Shown: positions 11,975-25,500, counted from the stretch's first letter. The stretch: 64,000 bases of DNA from Irpex lacteus (GCA_001986395.2 MQVO02000002.1:1984001-2048000); one strand, 5' to 3'. Numbers and translations are program-made. Notes: generated by a model from the letters alone, not told the origin.

Positions 11975-14321
11975 CTAGTCCCAAGCGATTTTGGCCTGAT
12001 TCTCGTGTACATCCTCAAGACTGAGTGGAAGGATCGATGTATCAGAACAACTTGATAAAGGAAGATCATATGGCCACTCACTCAATCTCAAGCGTGTCCC
12101 CAATCCTCTTCGCCCAAAGAAACAACAGCTGCTTCTCCAGCCCTTTCTCTCTTAGCAGCCTCACAAGTTTAATATGCCCCTCCTTATCGAACGGCACGAT
12201 CTTCTTCAATCTTTCTTTCGCTACAATCGCGTCATCTGGACCACCCCGCACAAACAGACTTCGACGCCTGTCACACAGGAATATGGTCTGCCCACGATAC
12301 TTCCCGCCGTCTACCGTCCAATCTGGTGGCGCTTGAACACGAACTTGGAATCGCTCCCTTCCGTACTCGTTCAGTGGGCATGTGCCGGCTTTCGGGCAAC
12401 CACTCTGCTTGATGCCCTCCTGGGAAGTTCGCAGAGCAAAGTTGTCTCAGTGCTGAGTCAGTTGACGTCCATTAGTAGATGTGCTTACCTGGTCGACTGC
12501 GAAGCCAGTATCCAGGACTGTCTCGTGAACGCAACGGGTATAGATGTAGAACTTGTTCTCTGGTAGCTCTCGGGGGGTCTTGAAGAGGCGTTCAGAGAAC
12601 TTGCAGATCTCTTTGTGTTTCGGCCAATCTGCTTTATTACACTCTGCACTACAGTGCACCTGCGATAGACGTTGCTAAGATGAGTACCGCGGGGTATGAT
12701 GCGATAATTTGGGGTAACGTACCACCGATTTGCACCTGTGGAACGGACAGTCAGGTGAACGTTTTTGCAGGAGAATAGATCAGGAAACCTACGCGCTGCA
12801 TGACAATTTGCAATTCGATTTTCCACATTTGCTGCAATCGGCTTTCTTCTCTGGTTTCTGTCCAAGAGCGATTTCCTCAATAGTCCTAGGAAAAGATGTA
12901 TTTTAATAAACTGCTCGGCCTCATGCTGTGAAGCATGCCTACTTCCAGCGAAGCCTCAACATTGGAGCGATGAAACTGATGTTGGTTTCCTTGATGACCT
13001 CTTGAGACAACCCACTCCAATGTGACTGCATCTCAGCCTTCCATTCTGGGTCTACCAAATCCGAGTTGGCGGAGAGGAAGCGGGCGAAAGTGCGGACATG
13101 CAACTGAGGCATCTCAAGGCCAGACTGTATATGGTGCTCGAGCTGCTCGCGCGCTTTACGTGCATTCATGCCAGACTTTTTCAGCTTATTTTCTAGATAC
13201 GTCATGAATTGAAGGCCCCCCTATGTATGCAGTTATTGAGGTTTTTATAGCGATCATATGCCAGTAGAATCGGACGTACCTTCGGTGGACGTCCTTCAGT
13301 GTACGAATACCGAACGAGGATGACGGGCATCTTGGGTGTTCTGAGCATTGGCACGATCGGGCCTGTGGTACGTATCAGTATGACAATCAGCTGTCGCCAC
13401 CACGTCCATTAGCTTACACTTACCATCTGCAGGATGCCCAAATTTAGTTTGTTGGACAGACCGAATAAGCTCCCACTCCTATGATGCATCTCAGTACGTA
13501 GAATCCACCGAAAATCATGAGTCATACCTTTGCAGAGGGCTCCGGCCAGGCAGCTTCCTTAACATCGAGAATTTCCATTACCAGCATGCTCTCTCCAAAT
13601 CGGTAGTGCGGTGAGTAGCAGGTAAAGAACGGCAGGTTCTTCCCACCTGTGATACTCCTAAGCATGAAGCGACGAGGAAGAACGTAATCAAAGATAATTG
13701 TATACCTTCCGACGTAATAGCCACGGCTACGCTGGCCATCGCGTTCTTCACGCCAATCAAAGACCCATCCTTTAGAGGAGACGGATCCCTGTTACTCCCT
13801 GTCATATTCTCCATTTGTGTGAACGCGGACATCTGGAAATGACGAAATACCCAACTAGTAGATAAGGGAAGGTTTCAGTGGGGTTCTATACACGTACAAA
13901 AATTAGAGGCACGAACGAATCAAGCTTCTCTGCGTTTTTGTAATGATCTAGCTTCACTCTGCCCGTCATGTCGGGGAGGGTGTGCTTGTTCTTCCAGCCA
14001 GGCCACGAAGGCAGCCGTATCAACGATAGTGTATCGTTGTTCTCAAATGACTTTCCCGGAAATAGGTAGTCAAGTCTGGAAAATATGTACACCTTTCAGC
14101 AATATGCACGTGCCTCGAAAGCACTAACATGCATACCTTTGGGAGTCCCACAAAGCCAGGCGTAGCCTACGAAAAGCCTCCTCGTCTGACATAGGATCGC
14201 GGAAATTGAGACCATAGACTCCGAGCATCCGTAAGAGCTGAAAAATATGGGGTCTAAAATAAGTGTTGAAGTGCCCATGCCTATTGTCTAGGTCTGTACC
14301 GGTCCCCACTGCGATGGACAT
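11975..14321 (-). CDS. MYND-type zinc finger protein (tandem copy A)
   Basis: The start ATG at 14321 gives MSIAVGTGTD, and about ten short introns can be placed by comparison with the neighbouring copy. The final intron joins DTLEID to LEDVHENQAKIAWD and a TAG stop at 11975. A MYND finger, assembled over two introns, reads CSKCGKSNCKLSC, then CKSVVHCSAECNKADW and HKEIC, supplying all Cys/His ligands. The rest has conserved blocks shared with copy B: LRLALWDSQR, LDYLFPGK, WKNKHTLPDMTGRV, MSAFTQMENMTGSN and ARFLSANSDLVDPEWKAEM. MYND fingers bind proline-rich peptides in partner proteins. No SET or other catalytic domain was found, so this is probably a protein-interaction factor. Copy A lacks about 18 residues near the N-terminus that copy B has. 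Roughly 540 residues. Confidence 0.75.
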
Positions 14322-15118
14322 GATGGTGGTCACTGTTGAATATTAGGCTCAGCCCCAGACGCATGCGCGCAACTTGAACGTCCTAGGCATTTGAGGCAAT
14401 TAATTTAGCTTGGTCGTCACGCGTCTTAGAGCGCTTACCTGGAGGAGTAGCTGTCTAGCCGCTTCAAGCTTCAAGTCTGGTTACAGATACAAGGATACTA
14501 CTGCGATTCACTAGACAACAGGCCCAGAGAAACCAGAGAAGTGCATATAGCGGAAGAACAAAAGGAAACGACACAGGCGGTCGCCTTGTGACGAATGAAT
14601 CAGTATGATACAGTCGAACTTTCGCTCAGGACCGATCCGTCGGCTGTGGCCAAACACTCCCCTGAACTTGATATTTGAGAGAGTTCACGGTTATAGGACA
14701 TAAGTACTGTACCGGCTGTTCATGATAAAGTAGGCCGCCACAGTGGCTCTGCCGATCCAATTGAAACTTCATAATCAATCTTACGTTGTACAAGTCTGAG
14801 CTGTGTGAATGTCTATGATGCCTCAACCCGTGATGCTAGTGGGTATTGCATATGAAATCCCTATCTTGTATTTAGTGAGGGAGAGCTGGCATAAAACTTT
14901 TGACTTACATTGGCATGGTGGTCGTTCAAAGAGATTAATCAGCGCCCGAAGGCAACTCTTATCCTAGAACGGCCAGTCGTTCTTTCTCGTCAACAAGTAG
15001 CGAATATCGTATACATACAATACACGAGATATCATACATACCAGAAGTATGCTACCTCTGTCTCCTTCGTTGAGCACACCGAATGATGCAGATTCATACC
15101 GAGTGCACGCCGAAGATA
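14322..15118. other. Intergenic between MYND copies
   Basis: No coding exon or RNA gene was supported. The block carries the promoter of copy A and the 3' flank of copy B. Confidence 0.45.
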
Positions 15119-17504
15119 TCAGTTCCAAGGAATAGTTTCCTGGTCTTTGGGAATGTCCTCGAGGCTACAAGACAACCAACTCATTAGAGATACCGAGCGA
15201 GCGACTGTTGACGGAGCACTCACTCAATTTCTAGCGTGTCCCCAATTCTTCTGGCCCAGAGATACAGCAGCTGCCTCCCAAGGCCCTGAGCTCTCACTAG
15301 TCTCATCAATTTGACATGTCCCTCCTTATCGAACGGAACGACTTTTCCCGCCCTTTCCTTGATTGCAATCACATCGTCCGGCCCTCCTCGCGCGAACAGG
15401 CTGCGACGTCTATCGAAAAGGAATACTGTCTGTCCCGGATATCTACCTCCATCGACGGTGTATTGGGGAGGGGCCTGCACGCGAACTTGGAATCGCTCCT
15501 TTCCATACTCGTTGGGTGGGCATGCGCCGCGCATGGAGCATCCGCTCTGTTTGATTGCTTCCTGAAAAGGTTACATACATCACTGTGAGTAATTAATTGC
15601 AGTATGTCGGCTGATGGTTACCTGTTCGATTGCAAAGCCACCATCCAGGACAGTCTCGTAGACGCTACGAACACACATGTAGAACTTTCCCGCCGGGAGC
15701 TCTCGAGGAGATTTGAAGAGGCGTTCCGAGAACTTGCAGATGTCTTTGTGCGTGGCCCAGTCAGCCTTGTTGCACTCTGCGCTACAGTACATCTGAAATT
15801 GCCTCAGAAAGTTGCAATATTACATCGACCATAGCTATATGAAGGGACACACCACTGCTTTGCAGCTGAATATCGGAATATCCGAATCATGAGTATGCGT
15901 GGACGTGGAAGTGGACGAAACAAACGTACGAGCCACACGAGAGCTTGCAGTTCGGCTTTCCGCACTTGTTACAGTCCAACATTTTCACCGGCTTCTGCCT
16001 AAGGGAGATCTCCTCCAGTGTCCTGAGAAAAACGTATGTGAGATAGTGAGCCACCCGCCCATAGCAATATCACGATCCGAGTACATGGTGTACGTACCTC
16101 CATCGCAGCCTCAATAACGGTACGATAAAACTAATATTCGTCTCCTTGATCACATCTTGAGGTACCCCGCTCCAATGGGACTGCAGCTCAGCCTTCCACT
16201 CGGGATCCACCAAGTCCGAGTTGGCGGACAAGATACGGGCAAAGGTGCGTAGGTGATGCTCAGGCATCTGTATAGCGGCCCCGAGATGATTTTGAAGTTG
16301 CTCTCGCGCTTTGCGTGAGTTTGTTCCATTTTTCTTGAGCTTGCTCTCTAGGTATGCCATGAATTGCAGGCCGCCCTGCGTAAAGATGTGATGTGCCATT
16401 CGGGCAGTAGCATGGCAATGAGGCGTACCTTTGGACGTCCCTCAATGTATGCGTAGCGAACAATGATGATGGGCATCTTCGGGGTTCTCAGCATCGGTAC
16501 GAGTGGACCTGTCGGCTGTCAGCATGTTGCGACGAAGGCGATCACTGGAGCCCACCATCTTGAGGGTGCCCAAATTTGGTCTCTTGGAAGACTCTGATAA
16601 ACTTCCATTCCTGTATTTGGTATATGGGTGACGATGGACGATCTATATGACGGGTCCTCACGTACTTTCTCAGACGGCTCAGGCCAAGCGGCTTGCTTGA
16701 CGGCGAGAATCTCCATGACAAGCATGTAATCACCAGGTGGAGGCATGCAGTAGACGAAAAACGGTACGTTCTTGCCACCTAAGTATATTAGCCATGAGTA
16801 TGCGATTGAAGATAAAGCGTATGTGGTACATACCTTCGCGCGTAATATCCAGAGCTAAACTGGTCATCGCGTTCTTTACCCCGATCAACGACCCGTCCAT
16901 CATAGGAGAGGGGTTCGAATTGCTTCCCGTCATATTTTCCATCTGGGTGAATGCGGACATCTGAAAATGACGAAATACCCATCTAGAAAAGAGTACACAT
17001 AAGGATTATTCATCTCGCAGGAGCAAATAAGTACGAACGAATCAAGCTTGTCCGCATCTTTGAAATAATCAAGCTGAACCCTGCCTGTGAGATGTGGCAT
17101 TGCATGCTTGTTCTTCCAATCCGGCCAGGACGGGAGTTGGTTCACAGATAGTTTATCGTTGTTTTCGAGTGTCTTCCCCGGAAAAAGGTAGTCAAGCCTA
17201 AGAAAGACATGTCATATTCAGCAATTCCGAGTCGAAGATTCCAATGATGACGACAAGATGCATACCTTTGCGAGTCCCACAGGGCTAGACGCAGCCTACG
17301 AAGAGCCTCTTCGTCTGAGATAGGATTCTGAGAGTCAAGACCTGGCACATCGAAAAGCTTCAAGAGCTGAAACACGTGTGACCTAGAGAAAGTGTTGAAA
17401 TCGCCTTGGTTATTATCTGGGTCTGCGACACGCATTTCCGCCGCCAAGGCAGCGATTTCATCGTCTGAGAGGTAGCGTCTGCCACTCCCCGACGCGACAG
17501 ACAT
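15119..17504 (-). CDS. MYND-type zinc finger protein (tandem copy B)
   Basis: Start ATG at 17504 (MSVASGSGRRYLSDDE), stop TGA at 15119 after LEDIPKDQETIPWN. Exon boundaries fall at the same places as in copy A. The MYND ligands read CNKCGKPNCKLSC, CKAVMYCSAECNKADW and HKDIC. Conserved blocks include LRLALWDSQR, GRVQLDYFKDADKLDSF, MSAFTQMENMTGSN, PKMPIIIVRYAYIEGRPK and ARILSANSDLVDPEWKAEL. Roughly 560 residues. The N-terminal acidic helix LSDDEIAALAAEMRVADPD is absent from copy A, and this copy may be closer to the ancestral form. Molecular function unknown beyond the likely peptide-binding finger. Nothing suggests a broken gene. Confidence 0.77.
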
Positions 17505-17920
17505 GATGGCGGTCAATGTATAAGATGAAGGACTTCTCGAGAGATTATCTTGATAGAGCTCCCGAGTCGACCGCGAGGTTGACGATAAAATTAGTCAGCT
17601 GTTACGTCAATGCAGCCGTAAGTAAGGATAACGATCATATCACTAGTGAAATTCTAGACGGACTGTACCGGTACCAGGCGAGGTGGCATGAAGCATGCGA
17701 GAGTCACACGAGTGGCACCTTCATAATGAGGAACTATTCATCTGCTCCGCATACGCACTACCATAGGAGCAGCAGTCCGCCTACCTAAGGCTATCACCCT
17801 CGGGTGTGATCCTACTTTGTTACAGCTCGCCCAGTTAAGAATAAACATTTGCACGTACTTACTTACACTCAGTACTAGAGGTTGCGGTATCAAGCCTGCA
17901 CGGTGCGTATGACAGAGATG
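17505..17920. other. Intergenic, no gene seen
   Basis: Short spacer between the start of MYND copy B and the 3' end of the inositol kinase gene. No supported feature inside. Confidence 0.5.
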
Positions 17921-19114
17921 TTACTTGCGAATAGCCTCCTTGACCTCCTCTATACGTCCATCCAACAACTTGAGCACCGTCGCTATGCCAAGGATAACGC
18001 CTTCATCTGGTCCTTCTCCCGGTGTATGATGCGTATGCGCAAAGTCGATCAACTTCACACGATACGGCGGGTTAGGCCTCCTTTCTATCTTATCCTCGTC
18101 CTCCTCCTCATCGCTGTCCTCCTCCTCACCTTCCTCATCATCCGCATCATCCCTACCCTCGCCGTCGACCCAATACTTGACTGCCGCCCTTGCCCTCTCC
18201 AGGTCAGCCTCGTAGATCACCAGCAAGCTCCCGCCAACCATACGTATATGTACCTGCTCCAACACAGCTTTGATCTCAGCGATATCCTCCCGCAGGCACT
18301 CCAAGATGGGTAAGAGGACATTCGGAGGTATGCCTGTGTCTGCTTCCTCCGGTGGCCGTTTCGACTTGTCTGCGTCTGAGGCAAGCGGGAAGAACCGCCT
18401 GATGCCATCGGGAAGCTGAGAGGCAGTGATGCTTTTGCCATATGACTTTGGGACAATTACGGGGGCGTTCTGCGAGTGCGAATGTACCTACGTAAATTGC
18501 AGGAACAAATAGATAAAGAAGGCGAGAAGATTAGATAACGTCAGGTAATCTTTCAAGATCGAAGACGAACTAACGCCAACGTACCTGGAATCCAGTTAAC
18601 CGTACGCCTGTTTCAAGTGATGTCGTCTCCCGCGCCGCCTTCTCCATCCTGGCGCGTTTCTCTGGCGAGGCATCCCGCTCGTAGAGAACTGTGCCGAGCT
18701 TGATGTCCATAATATTCGGCTTGACGATTTTGTGAGAGATATTCTCGAGAACTATGGAATGTGTAGCCGTGCATCCCAGTAAGTACAACGCAAGGACGTC
18801 AACCGAAATGCAATGGACTCATCTTTCTCTCCGTCGCCAACGTCCTCCCTACTGGCCTCCTTCACTACAATCGCCCCGTCCTTGCTCTTCTCCGGATCGA
18901 CCTGCCCTTGCAATTTCAGCGTGCCGAGAAACTTGGGTATGTATACCCGCAGAGGCTCAAACACAGGATTGGTCTGGACGGTCTCGTAGAATTCGACTTC
19001 GGCTGGTAAGGCAGGTTTAATAATCACAGAGCCGGAGTCGTTGGTCATCACGCCTGGGTGGCCACCAACTTGAGAGCCTAGGGCGTGAAAGTCACTTGGT
19101 ATTGGTGTCGACAT
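17921..19114 (-). CDS. Inositol polyphosphate multikinase (IPMK/Arg82 family)
   Basis: Start ATG at 19114 (MSTPIPSDFHALGSQVGGH). The early GGHPGV-S-I-K segment is the usual nucleotide-binding strand. The family signature PxxxDxKxG is present as PNIMDIKLGTVLYERDAS, followed by TGVRLTGFQ. The C-terminal part holds the GGSLLVIYEAD element and VKLIDFAHTHHTPGEGPDEG, the DFxH metal-binding motif. An acidic low-complexity loop (Asp/Glu run near 18110-18170) is inserted just before the DFAH motif, as is common in fungal members. The stop is TAA at 17921, after EAIRK. Expected reaction: ATP-dependent phosphorylation of inositol tris- and tetrakisphosphates toward InsP5, in the nucleus. At least two introns. 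Length near 370 residues fits the family. Confidence 0.9.
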
Positions 19115-19571
19115 TTCTGTTAGATGAGATGAGCGAGTAGGGATGAAGATTTGGACACTGGCAAAGCCAAGAGCTTTTATCATGGGCGCCGCTCAAAGAC
19201 ATGAGATCTATGGATATCTGGGTTTCATCAGTACCATCGCCTCGCCACTGTCACACTTCATAAGAAGTGTCTGGACAGCTACATATTCGTATGGGGTATG
19301 ACAACACTGGCTGTCGCGGTTAACGCAGGAAAGGAGAAGAGCAGCTCGAAATGGTAGCTTCACAGATCTGGCGGGATGACAAGACGCGCTCCCGACATAC
19401 TTAAGCGTCTGCCACGCTTGCTAAAAGCATCTTTGACACAGACTTCCATCCTATTGTGCTGCCTCAAACAGACTTTCGCAAATGATTACCTATACAAGAT
19501 AGAAATCCTTCAGAATCTGTGCGTCCTGCTGCAATAAACGGCCACCCCGCTCGATGATCTTGGAACTCGGC

Positions 19572-19610
19572 GAAAGTTGGTCAACTGGCACTGCCAGTTG
19601 ACCGACTTTC
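19572..19610. repeat. 19-bp inverted repeat with 1-nt loop
   Basis: The left arm GAAAGTTGGTCAACTGGCA at 19572-19590 is complementary to TGCCAGTTGACCGACTTTC at 19592-19610 with one T:G mismatch and one unpaired base between the arms. The arms contain GTCAAC/GTTGAC. It could be a dimeric protein-binding site, a transposon-end remnant or chance. Confidence 0.8.
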
Positions 19611-19726
19611 TACTTCACTTGAGGGCACTCGCAGATACAAGTTGTTGCAGGAGGTTATGGTGAGTTTCTTGCTATGGACCTCTACTCAATTATTCTCCAT
19701 TGAAAAGAGTCACTGCAGAATTTGAC

Positions 19727-19778
19727 GATTCAGCTACACGCTAGGAAATCTGGACGATTCAGTTACAGCTAGGAAAGC
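19727..19778. repeat. Imperfect tandem duplication of ~26 bp
   Basis: The words GACGATTCAGCTACACGCTAGGAAA and GACGATTCAGTTACAGCTAGGAAAG follow one another with a few bases between them. The two units differ by a substitution and a short indel. No function is evident. Confidence 0.7.
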
Positions 19779-20494
19779 CGATCGAGTGAGCACTCGTAGT
19801 GATGGGCCGTCTTGTATTCATTTCCAGCCTGAGGACAACATACGTGTTTGCGGATGTATAGCTCAACCATCTCAATGCTTTGCAGCTGAATATTGAGAAG
19901 AGCCGTGTGACCGACGCCGTGAGTCATGAGGCCCTCTACATCTGATCTCACGGAAAACTCGCGGGTGCCCTAGGGGCACCCAACGTCCATTCGTTAGTGG
20001 CCCGAAACAGCCACTCCTGTGGCGATTTACGCTGCTGCCAGTGTCTGTGTTTATGCAGCTGCTAAATGGCCTCGTTTGGATGTCTTGCGCTGATACTTCA
20101 CGAGAGATTGAGCTGCTGTTTCTGACATAGCAGCCATTCATGCATACTTTCGTACAAGCTTCTATGCTTAGGAGTGCTACAAAACCACGAACACCAGGAG
20201 GCTTCCAGCGTCTTGATACAGCAGAAGTCGAGAAGCCTTGGACGTCAGTCCGCTGCATTTATCGCTGGTTAGTCATCTCACGCATTCACATATAGTGGTG
20301 CTAATCTGACCTCGTGGTCAAACACAGTAGGCTTGGATGTTGCCATTTTGCCTTGTGTTTCTTCACATCTGTCCGGCAGTTCGGCCCAGAACGTATGCTA
20401 TGACATACTATAAAAGACAGCATGAGCATGAGTAAAGTGGCTGAAGGACATTCCACGCCCCTTTTTGTTTCTCGCTCAGGCCTTCGATATTGTC

Positions 20495-22327
20495 ATGTCC
20501 TCCAGGAAACTACCTACCTTCGATGAGCTCCCCAGCTTTCACCAGTATACTGGGTGTGCGTGGGAGGTATGGGGTAAGGACGATGAGCTTGGGACCGTGA
20601 ATCTTCTCACAGACGAGGTTGTGGCGGAGGCGTCGAAGGAGATCAAGTACGTCTCTTCCTATCCGGGTCTCACCGCCAGGTATCCTAACGTGAGGGACTA
20701 CAGGACGGGCAAGATATTCGGTTTGAACTTGTGAGTCATATTTCATGACCCCGAGCTTTATTTAGCTGAAGTCCTTTTGAGTCCTATCAACTTCCCAGGC
20801 AAAGTAAGTTTTTTCCCGGCTGCTATACTCTTCACTTACGCATTCTCTGACGTCCTGCTACCACAGCCGGTTTTCGGCCGTCAGCCTCCGGTGCACAACC
20901 AGTGGATGTTGAATTCTGCTTGCAATGACGACTCCCTCACCATCGTATGTGGATAGTTAATTTAGATCTCGTTGTTGAAAGTGGACCTCACGGTTCAATA
21001 GAACACCCAATCAGGTACTCAATGGGATGGTATGCGCCATTTCGGTATCTTCGGCGGCCATAACGTGTTCTACAATAAGTGCATCCATTCACGAGCATTC
21101 TACTTTGGATTATACTAACTTCAAATTATTTTAGCACATCCTCCGAAGAGCTGAAACGTGGTCAGCTTTTCATCACTGACCCAGATGAGATCGACAAGCA
21201 CAAAATCAAACTCGGCATTCATAGTGCGCATCTTCTCCGCTCGTTATCTGCTCCTCTTAAGTCATACAATCCACTAACAACGAGTACTACCATGACACTC
21301 TCAACACCATAGATTGGGCACAGCACGGAATCGTCGGTCGTGGAGTTCTCTTGGATTTGGTCAGGTTTTACACCGACAACGGCGCGAAACCGCTGCCTTA
21401 CGACCCATGGACCACCCATGCGATCCCGACCAGCGATCTGGAAGCGTGTGCCAAAGCACAGGGGGTCACGTTCCGCACCGGTGACATCCTGATTCTTCGT
21501 GTTGGGTTCACTCAACGGTGGTATGCTGCCACGCGTGCGGAGAGAGAGGCGTTGCATACCAGGGAAGAGACTTTGTACGTTCGCATGCTGTGTGTTCTCT
21601 CTCAGGCAATGGCTGACACGAAGGACGAAGTGCTGGAATTGAACAGTCAGAAGAAATGAAACGCTTCCTTTGGTGGGTACCCCGCAGTTCATTCGAGTGA
21701 TTTTCGTATGCTGATAGAATGCAGGAACAACCACTTTGCTGCTATCGCATCAGATCAGCCTGCTATCGAGGTATGAAGTGTTCGTCAACCGGTTTTCTTG
21801 CACGGCTAATGGCACACGATATCAGCGATGGCCTTGCCCTCCCGATCTCTACCACATGCACTCCGTAAGTGACAGTGGGTGCTCTTTACACTGATCACGC
21901 TCATCCCTCTTGTCACTCTTAGACGCTTCTCGGGTGAGTCGCATTGACTTCTGTGGTTATACATGCGACTAATATACAAGACATCTATCTAGTCTCTGGG
22001 GAATGCCTATAGGTTTGTTCGCACAAGTCTCACACCGTAACTGCTTAGACTCACTGCCTGACTGCCCTAGGTGAATTCTTCGACCTCGAGAAACTTTCCG
22101 CTGCATGCTACGAAACCAAGAAGTACACTTTCTTCTTCACGTCCTGGCCATTGAACGTGTAGGTCTTCTTCTGCTATTTTAGTTCTCCGAGAGTCGATCT
22201 TACTGACTGGTAATCTCTAGTCTTGGAGGTGTTGCGAGCCCTCCGAATGCAGCTGTAAGTTCGAGCAGCGTAACACAACTTTCAATGTCATGCTGAAAAC
22301 TAGCCCGTCCCTTAGGCCTACTTGTAA
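20495..22327 (+). CDS. Cyclase-family / kynurenine formamidase-like hydrolase
   Basis: Start ATG at 20495 (MSSRKLPTFDELPSF). About ten exons, some very small (TLLGLWGM, for example), join into roughly 330 residues ending NAAAYL and TAA. Fungal putative-cyclase landmarks: CAWEVWGKDDELGTVNLLT near the start, the metal-binding SGTQWDGMRHFGIFGG segment, WAQHGIVGRGVLLDLV, TGDILILRVGF, and the end motifs WGMPIGEFFDLEKL and FTSWPLNVLGGVASPPNA. Members of this metal-dependent family hydrolyse amide or ester bonds (kynurenine formamidase being the best known) and often act in small-molecule breakdown. The substrate here is unknown. No signal peptide, so probably cytosolic. The exact intron set in 21650-22250 is my reading and could be off by small exons. 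Confidence 0.8.
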
Positions 22328-22520
22328 CCGCTAGCCATGAAAAGAGTTTGAGGCTTGTAAGATTATGAAACATGTGTCCACCGCAATGTATACTACGTTG
22401 ACTGCAACCTCAACCGATTGAAAAGCCATTGCACAGGTCCGCCAAGCTTGCAACGCTGGGCGCTAGTCACATCCTGACGCACTGTGATGAATTACGTAAT
22501 GCCTCTGGGTATATATCTGC

Positions 22521-25500
22521 ATGGGGAAGTTCACTATGTTCGACTCAAACCATCACCTCAACCGCCGATTCGAAGGTACGAAGGTGCGAAGGTTCGATAT
22601 GTCTTTAGTATTCCACAGTATTTTGGAGCGAGGTGTCGCACCGAATAATGTGAAGCTCCTTCTGGACGAACTCCTTCAACCACGATATGTCGAATCACCT
22701 CAGCTTGATGAGCTGTCACAGAAGGAAGCGTCTGCTCCCGGCAACACACCACTCATAACCTCACTCGAATTGGAACGACTATCCCATTCGTTCAAAAGTC
22801 AAGCAGAGATATCCTCGATGTACGGACCTCGTGATAATACTGCTTTATGGTACATGTTCTTCCAGCAAATTAGTCGCTCCATCTCTGAGGATTCGGTCAT
22901 ATGGTGCGTGTAGCTGCTGCAATATATTTGTGAATCGTGTGCGCTGACAAGGATATATAGCGCAGGACGCCATCTTGTTGCGCCAACAGGGTTTCTCCCC
23001 AAAGAGACTACACCATTTCTAATGCTGTCATACGCTGCGCGTCCGCAGAATTTGGAAGCATCTTCGGCTTCCCCAAGCGAGCCCGGGCTATCGAGTCGTA
23101 GCTCATCTGGTGAGAAGAGCCCATTCTGTCTGTCAATCTTGCTTAACCTGTAAATAGCGAGCAATAAGTCGGAGTCATTGGCGTCATCATCGCACGAAGA
23201 CCAAGCCTTACAAACGGACTGTGGACTTGAAGCTGCGGAGGATGATCCTATAGCGTCAGATGGCGAGGAGATTGTGGTCCCGACAAGTGCCAGCGATCAT
23301 GTGGAAGATATACGTGACAGCATGGATCCCCCTTCTAGCACTAGCAAAAGCAGTGACTGCTCGTGGATTCTGCTGCTGCGAAAGCTGGAGTGGGATCGAC
23401 ATCACTGGATGAGCCCGTTGTATACTATCCCACCTATCACCAAAGACGCCTCTCCGATGGAGAATATGACACCCCTTAACCTGCCCCTCGATGCTCATGC
23501 GGTTGCCGGGAGTGGACCGCGGACTCACGTCTTGTTTCCCATCGTATCCGTCGCGCTGGCCGACTCGCTTCTGGGGACCTTGTTTAGTGTGCTCCATCAG
23601 CGGCGCGCTTGGAGTCTAGAACTCCCTGCCGTGTGTGTCGAGATTTCTCAATTCGGCAGTGTTGCTCGACTCAATGCTGCTTGGTTAGACGGACAGGTGC
23701 GCCCTTTTCTGCGAAATCTTTGTTGAGCTCAACGTTTTTACAGGGAAATATGCACGTAATTCAGCCTGGTGCTGAACAGGTTGGAGTATTCGATTTGACT
23801 TGTACTCAGGAAGCAAAATTCCTGTGTCAGGCCTTACTCCGCTTACGCTCTCAGTTTGTTGTTATACAAGACGCAGTTCACTCCACTCATACCATCACTA
23901 GCCGGTGGCGATATGATTCGCAAGGGGTTGATTCAGCCGAGAGGAGTTGGTATGAACGAATACAAGGATGGGCTGATACTGTCAGAAGTGAGATAGGGGA
24001 TGATAGACGGTACGTGAGTTCTGGCAACGTATATAACTAGGTGCTCATCACTATAGTTGATCCTCCACTCGCTGCAGAATTCCTATCAACGACCAATCCT
24101 CTATAAAGGCCAACATCACGATGGAGCAGAACAGGGATAACACCGCAAGTACAGCCAAGAAGCAATCTGGCACGTCACGGGCAACCAAGAGCACTACCCA
24201 ACCGTAAGTACTATCGTGCCTCGATATCTTTGTAGCCATCAACTGAATGGATTTTCAGTGCACGACCTCAACCGTACGCCTTCCCGTGAATTACTCATTG
24301 ATGACCAGCTGCTTATGCTTCAATTCAGGAAAAGCGCGAAAGCTAGTCAGGCGCGGCGCTCTGCGGCATCGAACAACAGTGCCAATAGTCTGCAGCCTAA
24401 GCCCAGATCGCAGGCGCAAAGCCATATATCGAGCTCCAAGTACGTCATAACATACCATCTGACTAGCTTTCATAGCTGACATCAAGAGACAGTTTCGCCC
24501 AGATATCCTCTGAATGGACCTTCTCTGCTCAAGAGCCGAACATCCAGCTGTGGATGGCGTACCGGTTTGCTGTCACTGTTCCCGTCCTAACAATTTCAGA
24601 GGCTGCACCTTCGAAGGACCGCGAGTTCGTGAATCGCATGGTGAAAGAGTACATTGAGACTACGGACTTCGTATGGCCGGAGACGTGGAGTACAGAGGTA
24701 CGGTTTCTATACCGTCTTTGACCATTCTTTCTCTCATACGTCCTTCATCATGCATCATGACTGACAGACAGAGATGCCTACGGCCACAAGACTGCCGGGC
24801 GCTGTCGAACTGTGCAAGAACTTATTCTCGTTCTACGAGAAACATAAGCATTCTTCGTGGGGTCAAAGTATCAGGTCACTCGATAAAGCACTGGTACCAT
24901 CACTTGAAGCTCATCTCGATGCACTGACCATGGTTGTAAAAGGCAGTGAGGGGCGCGGAAGTGTTGGTCCGCATATGAATGAAGCCGAAAGTCGGTTTTA
25001 CTGGGATATACTCTTGCATGCTTTCTTCGTCGACAGAGACGAGACTTCTTCTCCGCTCGTCATGTAAGCTGCTTAGTATATTTTTGTCAGTGCAAAGCTG
25101 ACCTCTATTAGACTCGAGCATTTCCTCATGTTCCCTGAAAATACATTGGCAGCCGCCTGGAAGCGTAACAGCACTGAAGCCGAAGACACGTTCACGAGTC
25201 TCCTTGAGGAATGGGCCACTCAATGTCAGGACATTTACAAGAATATTGTGGGAGATCCGAACGACGACGGTTTTAAGCGTCGGAAGAAGCAAGCCTTGGA
25301 AGCTGTATCGAAATCCGGAGAGTTGAAGAATAGCTTCTTGGCACTCAACGTTGATAAGGACTTGAATGCTGTAGCTACTGCCTTGAACAAGCACGTTCCC
25401 TTAGAGCCGAAGCGAGGGCGATTTGATGCTTTCTTAGGTGTCCCCGTGGAATTGCCTGAGCTGCCGTCAACGTTGCGCAAGTTTCGCCTCGTCGTGTACG

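Larger units (their letters stand above)
19115..20494. other. Long divergent intergenic region with palindrome and micro-repeat
   Basis: Separates the kinase gene (minus) from the cyclase gene (plus), so it should contain two outward promoters. No coding exon was supported. It contains a near-perfect 19-bp hairpin (19572-19610) and a short imperfect tandem repeat (19727-19778), listed separately. Confidence 0.5.
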
